Source of the DNA: Thiohalocapsa sp.
Lineage (GTDB): Bacteria; Pseudomonadota; Gammaproteobacteria; Chromatiales; Chromatiaceae
Direction of reading: 5' to 3'
DNA: 64,000 nt
Assembly: GCA_028277725.1 (NCBI GenBank)
Contig: JANQFX010000120.1
Span: forward strand, 1-64,000
The position numbers and the translations under genes were made by a program. Below the pieces are notes generated by a model. The model had not been told where the DNA came from. It made no database searches and saw nothing but the letters and a program-made list of their open reading frames with translations. Below, one piece after another: positions 26,507-33,311 of this stretch (position 1 is the first letter of the stretch; each line of letters opens with the position of its first letter).

Positions 26507-26884
26507 TCAGTCGTCCCAGCGCCGGCCGCGCCCCTTGCGTCGTTCCGGGTTGACCCGCCGCTCCAGCCGGAAATCTCGCGGCAGGTTGCGTTTGCGCCGC
26601 GGGTTGTCGTAATCGCGCCGATCGAGCCCCGAGCGTCGCTCCGGCCCCCGATACGCCGCGCGGTCCGCGGGCTCCTCGATGATGCGGTAGCGTTTTCGCG
26701 ACGTCCCTTTGGCGGGTACCTCGATGACGTAGCGGAACTCCCTGCCGCTGCGCAGGCGCACCTCTTTCCTCCGGCCCGGGAGCAGGCGGATACTGACCTC
26801 GATATCCCCGAACCCCTCGTGTGCAAGGATGTCCTGGTAGAGCGACAGAAAGGTCTCGAGAAACGCGATTTCTTGCTTGGTCAT
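26507..26884 (-). CDS. small-domain protein with Arg-rich tail (paralogue of 28059)
   Basis: A 125-residue protein of unknown function. Residues about 15-55 (SLYQDILAHEGFGDIEVSIR, LPGRRKEVRLRSGREFRYVI) match the small protein encoded at 28059 (LYLELGAHDGFGELRVEIR, RGQKEIILHCGKQYRYVV). The tail is strongly basic, with RGPERRSGLDRR and RRVNPERRKGRGRR repeats, suggesting binding to nucleic acid or a polyanion. Alignment with the paralogue supports the ATG at 26884; an upstream frame to 27181 reads through a GACAAC-type repeat and is probably not coding. It heads the left, divergent copy of the pseudopilin operon. Confidence 0.6.
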   Translation of the reverse strand: MTKQEIAFLETFLSLYQDILAHEGFGDIEVSIRLLPGRRKEVRLRSGREFRYVIEVPAKGTSRKRYRIIEEPADRAAYRGPERRSGLDRRDYDNPRRKRNLPRDFRLERRVNPERRKGRGRRWDD

Positions 26885-27457
26885 GTGCAGCGCGGTGAAG
26901 AGGGGGCGCGCGAGCAGGACGCGAGCAACGCCAGGCGCGTCCTGCCACAGTTCGTTGTCGCTGTCGTAATCGTTGTCTTGGAATGTGCCTAGATCAATCG
27001 CCTCGGCCGAACGCACTTGGGGCTGTCCAGTGTGACTGAAGCTGCACCTACCGCGCCAACAAAGCAAGGTGGCCGGACTTGCGATCGGGGCGGCCGGATG
27101 CGCGATGACGACCACAACAGCGACAGCGGCGAAGATGGCCACGACGAGCCCGGCTAGGTTCCGGGCAGCGGATGGTATCACGATTGATTCGCATTCGCTC
27201 GCCGAGAAAACCAGCTGCGCTGACGAGCACCGCCCCGGTGCGGACGCCCGCGGCCGCCCCAGTCGCCGACGCGGCGCATCGCCGACCGACAGCGAACGGC
27301 TCGTTGCGCTGGGTCAAAAACGCGAATCGTTCTTACTTGCTGATGCAAGACTCCGCTGTTACCGTGGCAACTGTGATCCGCGGCGGCCCGACAGCGGCCC
27401 TAACCCCGCGGCTTCCGATCCTCAGTCCAGAGACTCCCCGTTCCAGAGACCCCCAAC
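26885..27457. other. central spacer between divergent pilus arms
   Basis: 573 bases with several overlapping open frames on both strands but no recognised family. It includes two variants of the GTTGTCGT/GACAACG-type element (26954-26982 and about 27105-27128). A promoter for the left arm should lie near 26885-27000, but none can be named with confidence. Confidence 0.4.
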
Positions 27458-27775
27458 GTGAAACGACACTCGAGACTCAAGCACACACTGGCCCTTGCCG
27501 CCCTCCCGCTGGTGCTGACCGCCTGCGGTAGTGCCGATACCGAAAGCATGGTTGCCGGGCTGCAGAAGGCCGGTCTCTCCTCCGCGAAAGCCGGCTGCTA
27601 TAGCGCCGCTCTGGCCGAGTCGCTGAAGACCGATATGTTCAATCAGGTCGCGGCCTACCTCGAGGGGGGCGACAGCTACGACGAGGCCTTGCGTCGCGCC
27701 CGCCGCAAGTTCGGTGCGGACTTCCGCGAGCAGATGGAGAGCGCCAAGGGTGCCCTAGCCGCCTGCGGCGGTTGA
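27458..27775 (+). CDS. small lipoprotein of unknown function
   Basis: A 105-residue lipoprotein. The signal peptide MKRHSRLKHTLALAALPLVL is followed by the lipobox LTAC, giving a lipidated Cys at 23. The mature part is mostly helical and charged, with two further Cys (about 48 and 103) that could form a disulfide. It has no family I recognise. It sits at the centre between the two divergent pseudopilin arms, so a pilotin-like or accessory outer-membrane role is possible but unproven. Confidence 0.7.
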   Translation: MKRHSRLKHTLALAALPLVLTACGSADTESMVAGLQKAGLSSAKAGCYSAALAESLKTDMFNQVAAYLEGGDSYDEALRRARRKFGADFREQMESAKGALAACGG

Positions 27776-28058
27776 CAGACACAGCTCCGCCCGCGGCGGT
27801 TGACCGAGATGTCCTGCCGTCGATGCGGGTCCGGCCTTGGTGAGGGGCACCGGAGACTTCCGGGCAGAAACTCTGAGGCCGTTCGTGGTCGTCTCAAGTC
27901 TGCGCCCGACGACGATCGCTCTTTGGCTTGCTGTTGCGGCGATCAAGACCGATCGGCATGGGGTGATGCTTCGCTAGAATAAGAAATGAGAATTATTTAC
28001 ATTAACGTTTTGTTCAGGTACTCTCCCGACGTCGAGTTGAACGACCGGTAGACGCAAG
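27776..28058. other. intergenic with Fur-like site
   Basis: 283 bases. The first 200 are GC-rich and featureless. From 27970 the sequence turns AT-rich and contains the Fur-like box. Confidence 0.4.
27987..28001. promoter_or_regulatory. Fur-box-like operator
   Basis: tgagaattatttaca matches the 7-1-7 Fur consensus TGAnAATnATTnTCA with one mismatch. It sits in a sharply AT-rich patch, about 58 bases before the start of the small gene at 28059, the first gene of the right pseudopilin arm. Binding would repress transcription under iron-replete conditions. Confidence 0.5.
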
Positions 28059-28253
28059 GTGCAGCGAAACGATACCCACGACGATGTCCTCGACAAGATC
28101 CGTGCGCTCTACCTGGAGCTCGGTGCCCACGACGGCTTCGGCGAATTGCGGGTCGAGATCCGGCTGCTACGCCGCGGTCAGAAGGAGATCATCCTGCACT
28201 GCGGCAAGCAGTACCGCTATGTGGTCGACTTCGAACCGAACCAGGCGGCTTGA
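28059..28253 (+). CDS. small-domain protein (paralogue of 26507)
   Basis: A 64-residue protein with GTG start. Residues 16-56 match the domain of the minus-strand protein at 26507 in nearly every hydrophobic and Gly position (HDGFGELRVEIRLL; KQYRYVVDFE). It has no signal sequence, so it should be cytoplasmic. The pairing of this small domain with pseudopilin pairs on both arms suggests a functional link. The start has no good Shine-Dalgarno site. Confidence 0.6.
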   Translation: MQRNDTHDDVLDKIRALYLELGAHDGFGELRVEIRLLRRGQKEIILHCGKQYRYVVDFEPNQAA

Positions 28254-28636
28254 AGCAGCGCGGCGGAAGGGGCAAGCGGGAGCAGTACCGAGGCAAGACA
28301 GGACCCTGTGTTCGGGTCCAGAGTCGAGCGCCCGAACCCGAGGCCGAGCGCCCGACAGTGAGACGAGGGCGGTGCCGCAGGGCGCGGCTGCCCGAGGAAG
28401 GCGCGAGCTTGGCCGAACAGGCCGGGCCATCGATGTCCCTCCAACCCAATCGCGTCATCGCTCGACGGGCGACGGCGCGGCGGCAGGACGCCGGCGTCGA
28501 CGACGGTGAGGGGCCGTGTCGAGTGTGGCGGCTGCGCAGGGCGCGCGGTTCGGCCCACAGTCAAACCAACATCACACCCCGGTGACCGGGCGCCCCGAGG
28601 CGGGGGACGGAGCCACTGTTGAAACGAGACACATCG
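28254..28636. other. intergenic, no convincing gene
   Basis: 383 GC-rich bases. An Arg-rich frame starting at a TTG that overlaps the previous stop is open to 28585; it resembles the basic tail of the paralogue at 26507 in composition only, and could be its decayed counterpart. A hairpin ggaccc/gggtcc lies near 28300-28319. Confidence 0.35.
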
Positions 28637-29677
28637 ATGAAGTACACACGCATCGCAAAACTGGTCGAGCGCATCCAGCGCCGTCGCGCCAAGCGGGGTC
28701 AGGCCGGTTTCACCCTCCTGGAACTCTTGGTCGTGGTCGCCATCCTGGCCGCCATCGCCGGCACCGCCACCATCGCCCTGCAGGACACGGACGCCCGCGC
28801 CTCCGCCGCCGCGCACGTCGCGATGATGGACGAGCTGAACAAGGGCATCGGCACGTTCCGGGTACTGAACCGGAACGTCTTGCCCACCAATTGGGACTCG
28901 TTGTTGCAGACAGCGTCGCCTCCGGCGCAGAACGCTGCCGATTACAACACAGCGGTCAGCAGCCCTGAATTCCTCGATACTTTTGCTGCGGACGCCGGCG
29001 ATTTCACGATCATCGGCCTGAACGACAATGTCGCGGGCGGTTTGTTCGGCGCTGGCATCACCAACCTGCGCTACGTCGGGAAGAGCACCAGCTATACGCC
29101 CGAGGATGACGCGAACAAGAATTGCGGCGATCTGGAGGCCCTCATCCTCGCACGGACCAACGCCGTGGTTCCTGGCAACATCTTCCTGTCGCCCGAGGCG
29201 AACGGTTGTGGATTCGGCTATGCCTTCCCGGAGACAGACGGTGACTTCAGCGCCACTCTTTACAGCGACAATGACGCTTCAGCCCTCTTCTGGGTCGGCA
29301 ACTACGAGCGCATCCTGGGCTCCTCCGGTCGCTTGACCGGTTCCGGCAACCTCCCCGTCGATACGCCCCTCATGATGGTCGTCGGCATCGGCCCGTCATC
29401 GGACCTGTTCGAGAACGGCACCATTGGCAGTCTGACCTCGGTCCCCGTCTATAGGCATGTCTCGGGTGCGGACTACAACCGCTTCTTCGCCCTGTTCCAC
29501 GTCGGTACCGTCAGAACTGCTGACGGGGCCGTGAGCGACGGCGGCATTGGTACTTGGCCGGGCGCCGCGAACTGGTCGACCGCAGACCAAGTCAACTTGG
29601 TCACCGTCATCGACGGCGCGGGCGACACCAAGGAAGAAGAGTTGGGTGAGTGGGACGGTACGCGTAACACCATCTAA
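28637..29677 (+). CDS. type IV pilin-like pseudopilin, large
   Basis: A 346-residue prepilin. A basic leader of about 24 residues ends KRGQAG, followed by FTLLELLVVVAILAAIAG with Glu5. The body shows MDELNKGIGTFRVLNRNVLP as the GspG-like segment after the helix. The rest is a large, Asp/Asn/Gly-rich periplasmic domain with only a few Cys (ANKNCGDLEAL; EANGCGFGYAF). No counterpart exists on the left arm, so it may be the principal subunit of the fibre. An in-frame TTG start at 28619 is an alternative. Confidence 0.85.
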   Translation: MKYTRIAKLVERIQRRRAKRGQAGFTLLELLVVVAILAAIAGTATIALQDTDARASAAAHVAMMDELNKGIGTFRVLNRNVLPTNWDSLLQTASPPAQNAADYNTAVSSPEFLDTFAADAGDFTIIGLNDNVAGGLFGAGITNLRYVGKSTSYTPEDDANKNCGDLEALILARTNAVVPGNIFLSPEANGCGFGYAFPETDGDFSATLYSDNDASALFWVGNYERILGSSGRLTGSGNLPVDTPLMMVVGIGPSSDLFENGTIGSLTSVPVYRHVSGADYNRFFALFHVGTVRTADGAVSDGGIGTWPGAANWSTADQVNLVTVIDGAGDTKEEELGEWDGTRNTI

Positions 29678-29947
29678 CCGGAGCTTAGCCGGGCTAGCCT
29701 GAGCCCGGGGCCGCAGGATGCGGCCGGCACGGAGCTTGTTCGGGGGCCGCATGGCCCCCGACGACTTGAAGACGGAACGAATCACCACCCGGCATAGGAC
29801 CTCGCGCCAAGCGCAGGCCACACTCGGTGCGAAACGAATCGAGCGGCCGGCGGCACCGCGCGCGGCCGCGATCATTGTCCGCGAACCCGAATCCTTCCGC
29901 TACCCTGCTTGACCGATCCACCGATCCACCGATCACCCAGACGCCCG

Positions 29948-30787
29948 ATGACCGGCTCCCCCAGCCTCCGACGAGTATTCCGCGCAGAACGGGGCATGAC
30001 CCTGATCGAGCTGCTGGTGGTCGCGGCCCTGCTGGCGGCGGTCTCGTTTATTGCCTACAGCAACTTCGGCGGCGTGGTCGAAGATTCCAAGGAACAGGTC
30101 GCCCGCGCCGAGATGTTGGAGATCGCCGAGGCGATCCGGCAGTTCAAGCAGGATACCGGGTACTATCCGAAGCAGGGGCCGTTTGGGTTGCATGGCTACG
30201 ATGGCGGGATCGCTCTAGCGGACTTGCCCGCCGAATTGGCGTCGCTTTCCGATCCGGAGAAGGCGGCGTGGTTCTATTCTCCGGCGAATTTCTGGCAACT
30301 ATTTGACTGCCCTGAGATCACGACTCCAGCGCCGCCCGAGCCCCAGTGGCCCGAATGGCTGGGCTGCGATCCGTTGGACCCTGAACGCACGACCCAAAGC
30401 TGGAATGCGAGCCGAGGGCGCGGCTGGCGTGGCCCCTACTTGGTGCGGGACGCCGAGACGTCTTTCGCTCTGTCGGCCCCGCTCAGCAGGCTGTCGGCGA
30501 CGGGCAAAGTTACCGGCTCTGGCTCGGATATCGATGCGGTACGAGGTATTGCCGACCCCTTTGACGATAAGACAGGCGAGTACGGTTCGTTCTTTGCTTT
30601 CGATCTGGCGGACACAACCGCCGGGCTGCATGATTCGACCAACGCCGCCGCTCCGTACGACTTACGGCCGCGCATCGTCAGCATGGGCGCAGATAGCCGC
30701 TACGGCGGCCGTTACGACCCTGACCCATGCGAGCCCAACTCTGGCACGGACGATGGCGAAGACGACATCGTCCTATGTATCGAGTAG
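29948..30787 (+). CDS. type IV pilin-like pseudopilin, right copy A
   Basis: A 279-residue prepilin, paralogue of 24622-25503. The leader ends RAERG, then MTLIELLVVAALLAAVSF with Glu5; Met at +1 is acceptable. IAEAIRQFKQDTGYYPKQGPF, YSPANFWQLFDCP and RGWRGPYLVRD follow in the same order as in the left copy. The C-terminus is acidic (TDDGEDDIVLC), suggesting a metal site. It is 270 bases downstream of the large pseudopilin gene, so an internal promoter or processing may occur. Confidence 0.85.
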   Translation: MTGSPSLRRVFRAERGMTLIELLVVAALLAAVSFIAYSNFGGVVEDSKEQVARAEMLEIAEAIRQFKQDTGYYPKQGPFGLHGYDGGIALADLPAELASLSDPEKAAWFYSPANFWQLFDCPEITTPAPPEPQWPEWLGCDPLDPERTTQSWNASRGRGWRGPYLVRDAETSFALSAPLSRLSATGKVTGSGSDIDAVRGIADPFDDKTGEYGSFFAFDLADTTAGLHDSTNAAAPYDLRPRIVSMGADSRYGGRYDPDPCEPNSGTDDGEDDIVLCIE

Positions 30788-31109
30788 CCACGCGCGGCGA
30801 CGTCGCACCGCACCCGGTCCCGCGCCATTCTGCGGAGTGCCGACCCTTAGGGTGGATACGCGTAGCGCCGTCCACCGACGACGGTCGCGCGCTTCACAAG
30901 AACAGGATCGACGCCAACAAGACCCGAGCGAGGCTGCGTCTCGGACCGATGAGTGCTGGCCGTTGCAATAGCATGCGAAATAGCCATGGTTGTCGACGTC
31001 GGATGCACGATCACGACAACGACAACGATCGCGATACCGCGGGATGCCCGAAGGGCGCTTTCGCTTGTGCGAATTCGGCGCAGCTGGACGAAACAACCCA
31101 ACGAGTAGC
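30788..31109. other. intergenic with REP half-site and GACAAC element
   Basis: 322 bases. Contains a half copy of the 30-bp repeat (30847-30876) and at 31009-31035 a run cacgacaacgacaacgatcg. No gene is supported. Confidence 0.45.
30847..30876. repeat. half-site of the 30-bp REP-like repeat
   Basis: tagggtggatacgcgtagcg followed by ccgtccacc matches one arm of the inverted repeat at 33023-33052 in 26 of 30 positions. No opposite arm is present. Confidence 0.7.
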
Positions 31110-31664
31110 ATGTTCATGACAACGACACTCAACCGGCCGATTCCCCGCCCTCGGCCGCGTGCGGCCGGGAGCGGGGCATGGTCCCTGGGGCTCGGCGTCC
31201 TGCTGGCATCGCTCGCGGGGGCGGCGATGGGGGTGAGCGACACCGAGAAGGACGCCGATCCAGCCACCGCGATCGAATACCAAGACATCGACATTGATGG
31301 CTTGGTGAAACGCGCCCGGCCGGAAAAGGCCGGCACCAGCGTCATCTTCCAGCCGTCGCCGGTGCGCTTCGGGGGCCGCATCAAGCAGGAGCCGCACAAG
31401 CGCGATACCGAGTATCTGTACACCGCGCTCAGCTTCTTCCCGCTGGACCCGGAGCCTAAGGTCTCGCACCGCATGTTCGTCGAGACACCCGGCGGGCATA
31501 TCCTGCCCGTCTATGTCGAGGACAGCCAGGTCAAGGGCCTGAAGCAGCTCGGCGAGGGCACCGCGGTGATCCTTAGCGGCTGGCATGTCTACAACTACTC
31601 CAAGGGGCCCGCCATCCTCATCGTCGGGTACGAGCGCGCCCCGCTGGCTATACGTGAGCAGTGA
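31110..31664 (+). CDS. exported protein of unknown function in pilus cluster
   Basis: A 184-residue protein. The N-terminus is Arg/Pro-rich (PRPRPRAAGSG), followed by a hydrophobic segment WSLGLGVLLASLAGAAMG that looks like a signal peptide, so it is probably periplasmic. The mature part contains YLYTALSFFPLDPEPKVSH and HILPVYVEDSQVKGLKQLG. I do not recognise a family. It is encoded between two pseudopilin genes and just overlaps the next one if the GTG at 31661 is used, so it likely serves the same machine. Two ATG codons (31110 and 31116) are possible starts. Confidence 0.65.
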   Translation: MFMTTTLNRPIPRPRPRAAGSGAWSLGLGVLLASLAGAAMGVSDTEKDADPATAIEYQDIDIDGLVKRARPEKAGTSVIFQPSPVRFGGRIKQEPHKRDTEYLYTALSFFPLDPEPKVSHRMFVETPGGHILPVYVEDSQVKGLKQLGEGTAVILSGWHVYNYSKGPAILIVGYERAPLAIREQ

Positions 31665-31687
31665 GTGTTGAGGCCGGGGACGCGGTG

Positions 31688-33004
31688 ATGGGCAGTTGTT
31701 CCGGGACCAATGCTGGACCAAGCACCCAGCGGGGCATGACCCTGCTGGAGCTACTGATCGTCATCGCCCTGCTCTCGGTGGTCGGCTTCATGGCGCTATC
31801 GCAGGTTGGGGACGATCTGAGCGATGTGCGCTATCAGGACAGCGATAATCGCTTGCTCGTATTGCGCCGAGCGATCGTCGGAGATGACGAGCCGATCTAT
31901 AACGGCCAGCGGTTGCTGTCGGGATACACCGCGGATAACGGACGTCTGCCGTTCGAGGATTGGGGGTTGAGAAACCTGATCGTGGCAGACACGAGCACCA
32001 ACCCGCTGAGTCCGGAGCCACTGGACCCTTACGCTGCGGTCTCTGGTCAGTTCGATCCTGAGCCGGGCGTCGGCGGCTATAACGACGGCGGCGAAGATTC
32101 GGTCGATGTCACCGGCTCCAGTTTGTTCAAGGGCTGGCGTGGTCCGTATCTCGTCACGCCTCCTCGCGAGCGGGGCGCCTACCGAGATGGATGGGGGAAC
32201 CAAGGTGCCGGGACGACCCCGCCGGACGATCGGGACGCGCTCAATTTCGGTTGGCTGGCCGACCTTGCCGATGCGCTGGAGGATACCGATCTCGCAATCA
32301 CCGGTTTGGGACGGGATGGGATCGACAATGCGACCACGGGTATTGTCGCGGAGACTGCGTACGACGAAGACATCACCATCGACATCGCCGAGCACGATTG
32401 GATGGTCGACGTCGAAGACTGGGAGGTATTGATTCGCAATAGCACGGACACTGACATCGCACTGGCGCCACAACGGTGTTTGCGTGCTTCCTTGCTCGTT
32501 TACGTCAATCGACCGCAGAGCGCGTCCGACGGTCATTGGCGGCGGCTGACGTCGGACTGCGTCGCGCCCCCCGCAGGGTTTTCTTTTTCCACGCCTCCCG
32601 ATTACGCGGGTAGTTGTCTGGACGCTGCGGATGAGATCGATGCGACGAGCCAGTCGATTTTTGAGAACGGTGCCGTCGTGATCGATGATTCGGCCGACAC
32701 GACGGTTCCTTGCCCGAGCTATGCAACGGTGCGGTTTACGGCCGGCGGCTATGCATCCGGTACCCCGTCGACCCTCATCCCGCAGGGTCGCCACCTACTC
32801 GTTCTGGTCCTGGATGAACAGGTGGACGACTCGGGCTTGTCGAAGCACGATACATCGGGTGGTCCTGACCAGCTCTGCAGCTCGTTGGTCATTGCGGACA
32901 GCAACATCAGCGCTGACACATGCCCAGGCGCGCGAACGGTGAAGAAAGTGGACTTCTTTCCCCGCGCCGGCTTACCCGATGTGACCTTGGAAGTTGCCCC
33001 ATAA
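31688..33004 (+). CDS. type IV pilin-like pseudopilin, right copy B, very large
   Basis: A 438-residue prepilin and paralogue of 23792-24622. The leader ends PSTQRG, then MTLLELLIVIALLSVVGF with Glu5. LRRAIVGDDEPIYNGQ, YTADNGRLPFEDWG and KGWRGPYLVTP with YRDGWGN follow, in the order seen in the left copy. A C-terminal extension of about 230 residues with six Cys and many Asp makes it larger than any standard pseudopilin; GspK-like tip subunits are the closest known case by size. The ATG at 31688 (GGGGA upstream) is preferred; the GTG at 31661 overlaps the previous stop. Confidence 0.83.
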   Translation: MGSCSGTNAGPSTQRGMTLLELLIVIALLSVVGFMALSQVGDDLSDVRYQDSDNRLLVLRRAIVGDDEPIYNGQRLLSGYTADNGRLPFEDWGLRNLIVADTSTNPLSPEPLDPYAAVSGQFDPEPGVGGYNDGGEDSVDVTGSSLFKGWRGPYLVTPPRERGAYRDGWGNQGAGTTPPDDRDALNFGWLADLADALEDTDLAITGLGRDGIDNATTGIVAETAYDEDITIDIAEHDWMVDVEDWEVLIRNSTDTDIALAPQRCLRASLLVYVNRPQSASDGHWRRLTSDCVAPPAGFSFSTPPDYAGSCLDAADEIDATSQSIFENGAVVIDDSADTTVPCPSYATVRFTAGGYASGTPSTLIPQGRHLLVLVLDEQVDDSGLSKHDTSGGPDQLCSSLVIADSNISADTCPGARTVKKVDFFPRAGLPDVTLEVAP

Positions 33005-33022
33005 GGTAGAGAAAGAGATTTC

Positions 33023-33100
33023 GTAGGGTGGACAAGCGAAGCGCCGTCCACCAACGCCGGCGCGGGGTTCGGTGGACGGCGCTTCGCTTGTCCACCCTAC
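33023..33100. repeat. perfect 30-bp inverted repeat, REP-like
   Basis: Arms 33023-33052 (gtagggtggacaagcgaagc, then gccgtccacc) and 33071-33100 are perfectly complementary, with an 18-base loop. Related sequences are common intergenic repeats in GC-rich proteobacteria. In RNA it would form a very strong hairpin after the pseudopilin gene, so it may end transcription or protect the upstream message. Confidence 0.85.
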
Positions 33101-33102
33101 AG

Positions 33103-33170
33103 GAGGGCACCTCGAAATATTCGAGGTGCCTGTGCGGGGCAGGATGCCCCGCCGTTTTTCAAGGTCCCCA
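33103..33170. repeat. double hairpin, short copy of the 19.6-kb cluster
   Basis: Hairpins gcacctcgaa/ttcgaggtgc and gcggggca/tgccccgc, then cgtttttcaaggtcccc. It matches 19596-19652 and 19735-19746 but lacks the three internal hairpins of that copy. The break lies in ttcaag, which occurs at both ends of the missing block. Confidence 0.8.
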
Positions 33171-33274
33171 GGATCTGCTGCGTTGTCGTCATCGTCTTCT
33201 TCATTGCGTATCGATTACGACAACGAGGAGGACCACGAACCATTTCGCTTTTGCTTGATCGATCGAGACCGTCC

Positions 33275-33303
33275 TTAACCCCTAACCCCTAACCCTTAAC
33301 CCT
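33275..33303. repeat. short CCCTAA-like tandem repeat
   Basis: ttaacccctaacccctaacc followed by cttaaccct, a degenerate 7-base repeat just before the PilM-PilN gene. It resembles telomeric repeats by chance or by slippage. Confidence 0.7.
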
Positions 33304-33311
33304 CCACCTCT

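Larger units (their letters stand above)
33005..33311. other. intergenic repeat block
   Basis: 307 bases consisting almost entirely of repeats: a 30-bp inverted repeat, a double hairpin shared with 19.6 kb, a GACAAC-type palindrome near 33181-33228 and a TAACCCC array. No gene. There is no Shine-Dalgarno site before the ATG at 33312. Confidence 0.7.

Noticed and set aside
26507-27181. Longer version of the small-domain gene starting at 27181 with a hydrophobic N-terminus
   Set aside because: The extra 99 residues read through GACAAC-type repeats, and the paralogue at 28059 aligns from the ATG at 26884 onward.
27069-27531. Plus-strand frames over the central spacer and lipoprotein start
   Set aside because: Low-complexity Arg/Pro/Ala translations overlapping the real lipoprotein gene in another frame.
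28250-28585. Arg-rich 111-codon frame after the small-domain gene
   Set aside because: Composition alone suggests kinship with the basic tail of 26507; no aligned motif and a TTG start, so it is not called as a gene.
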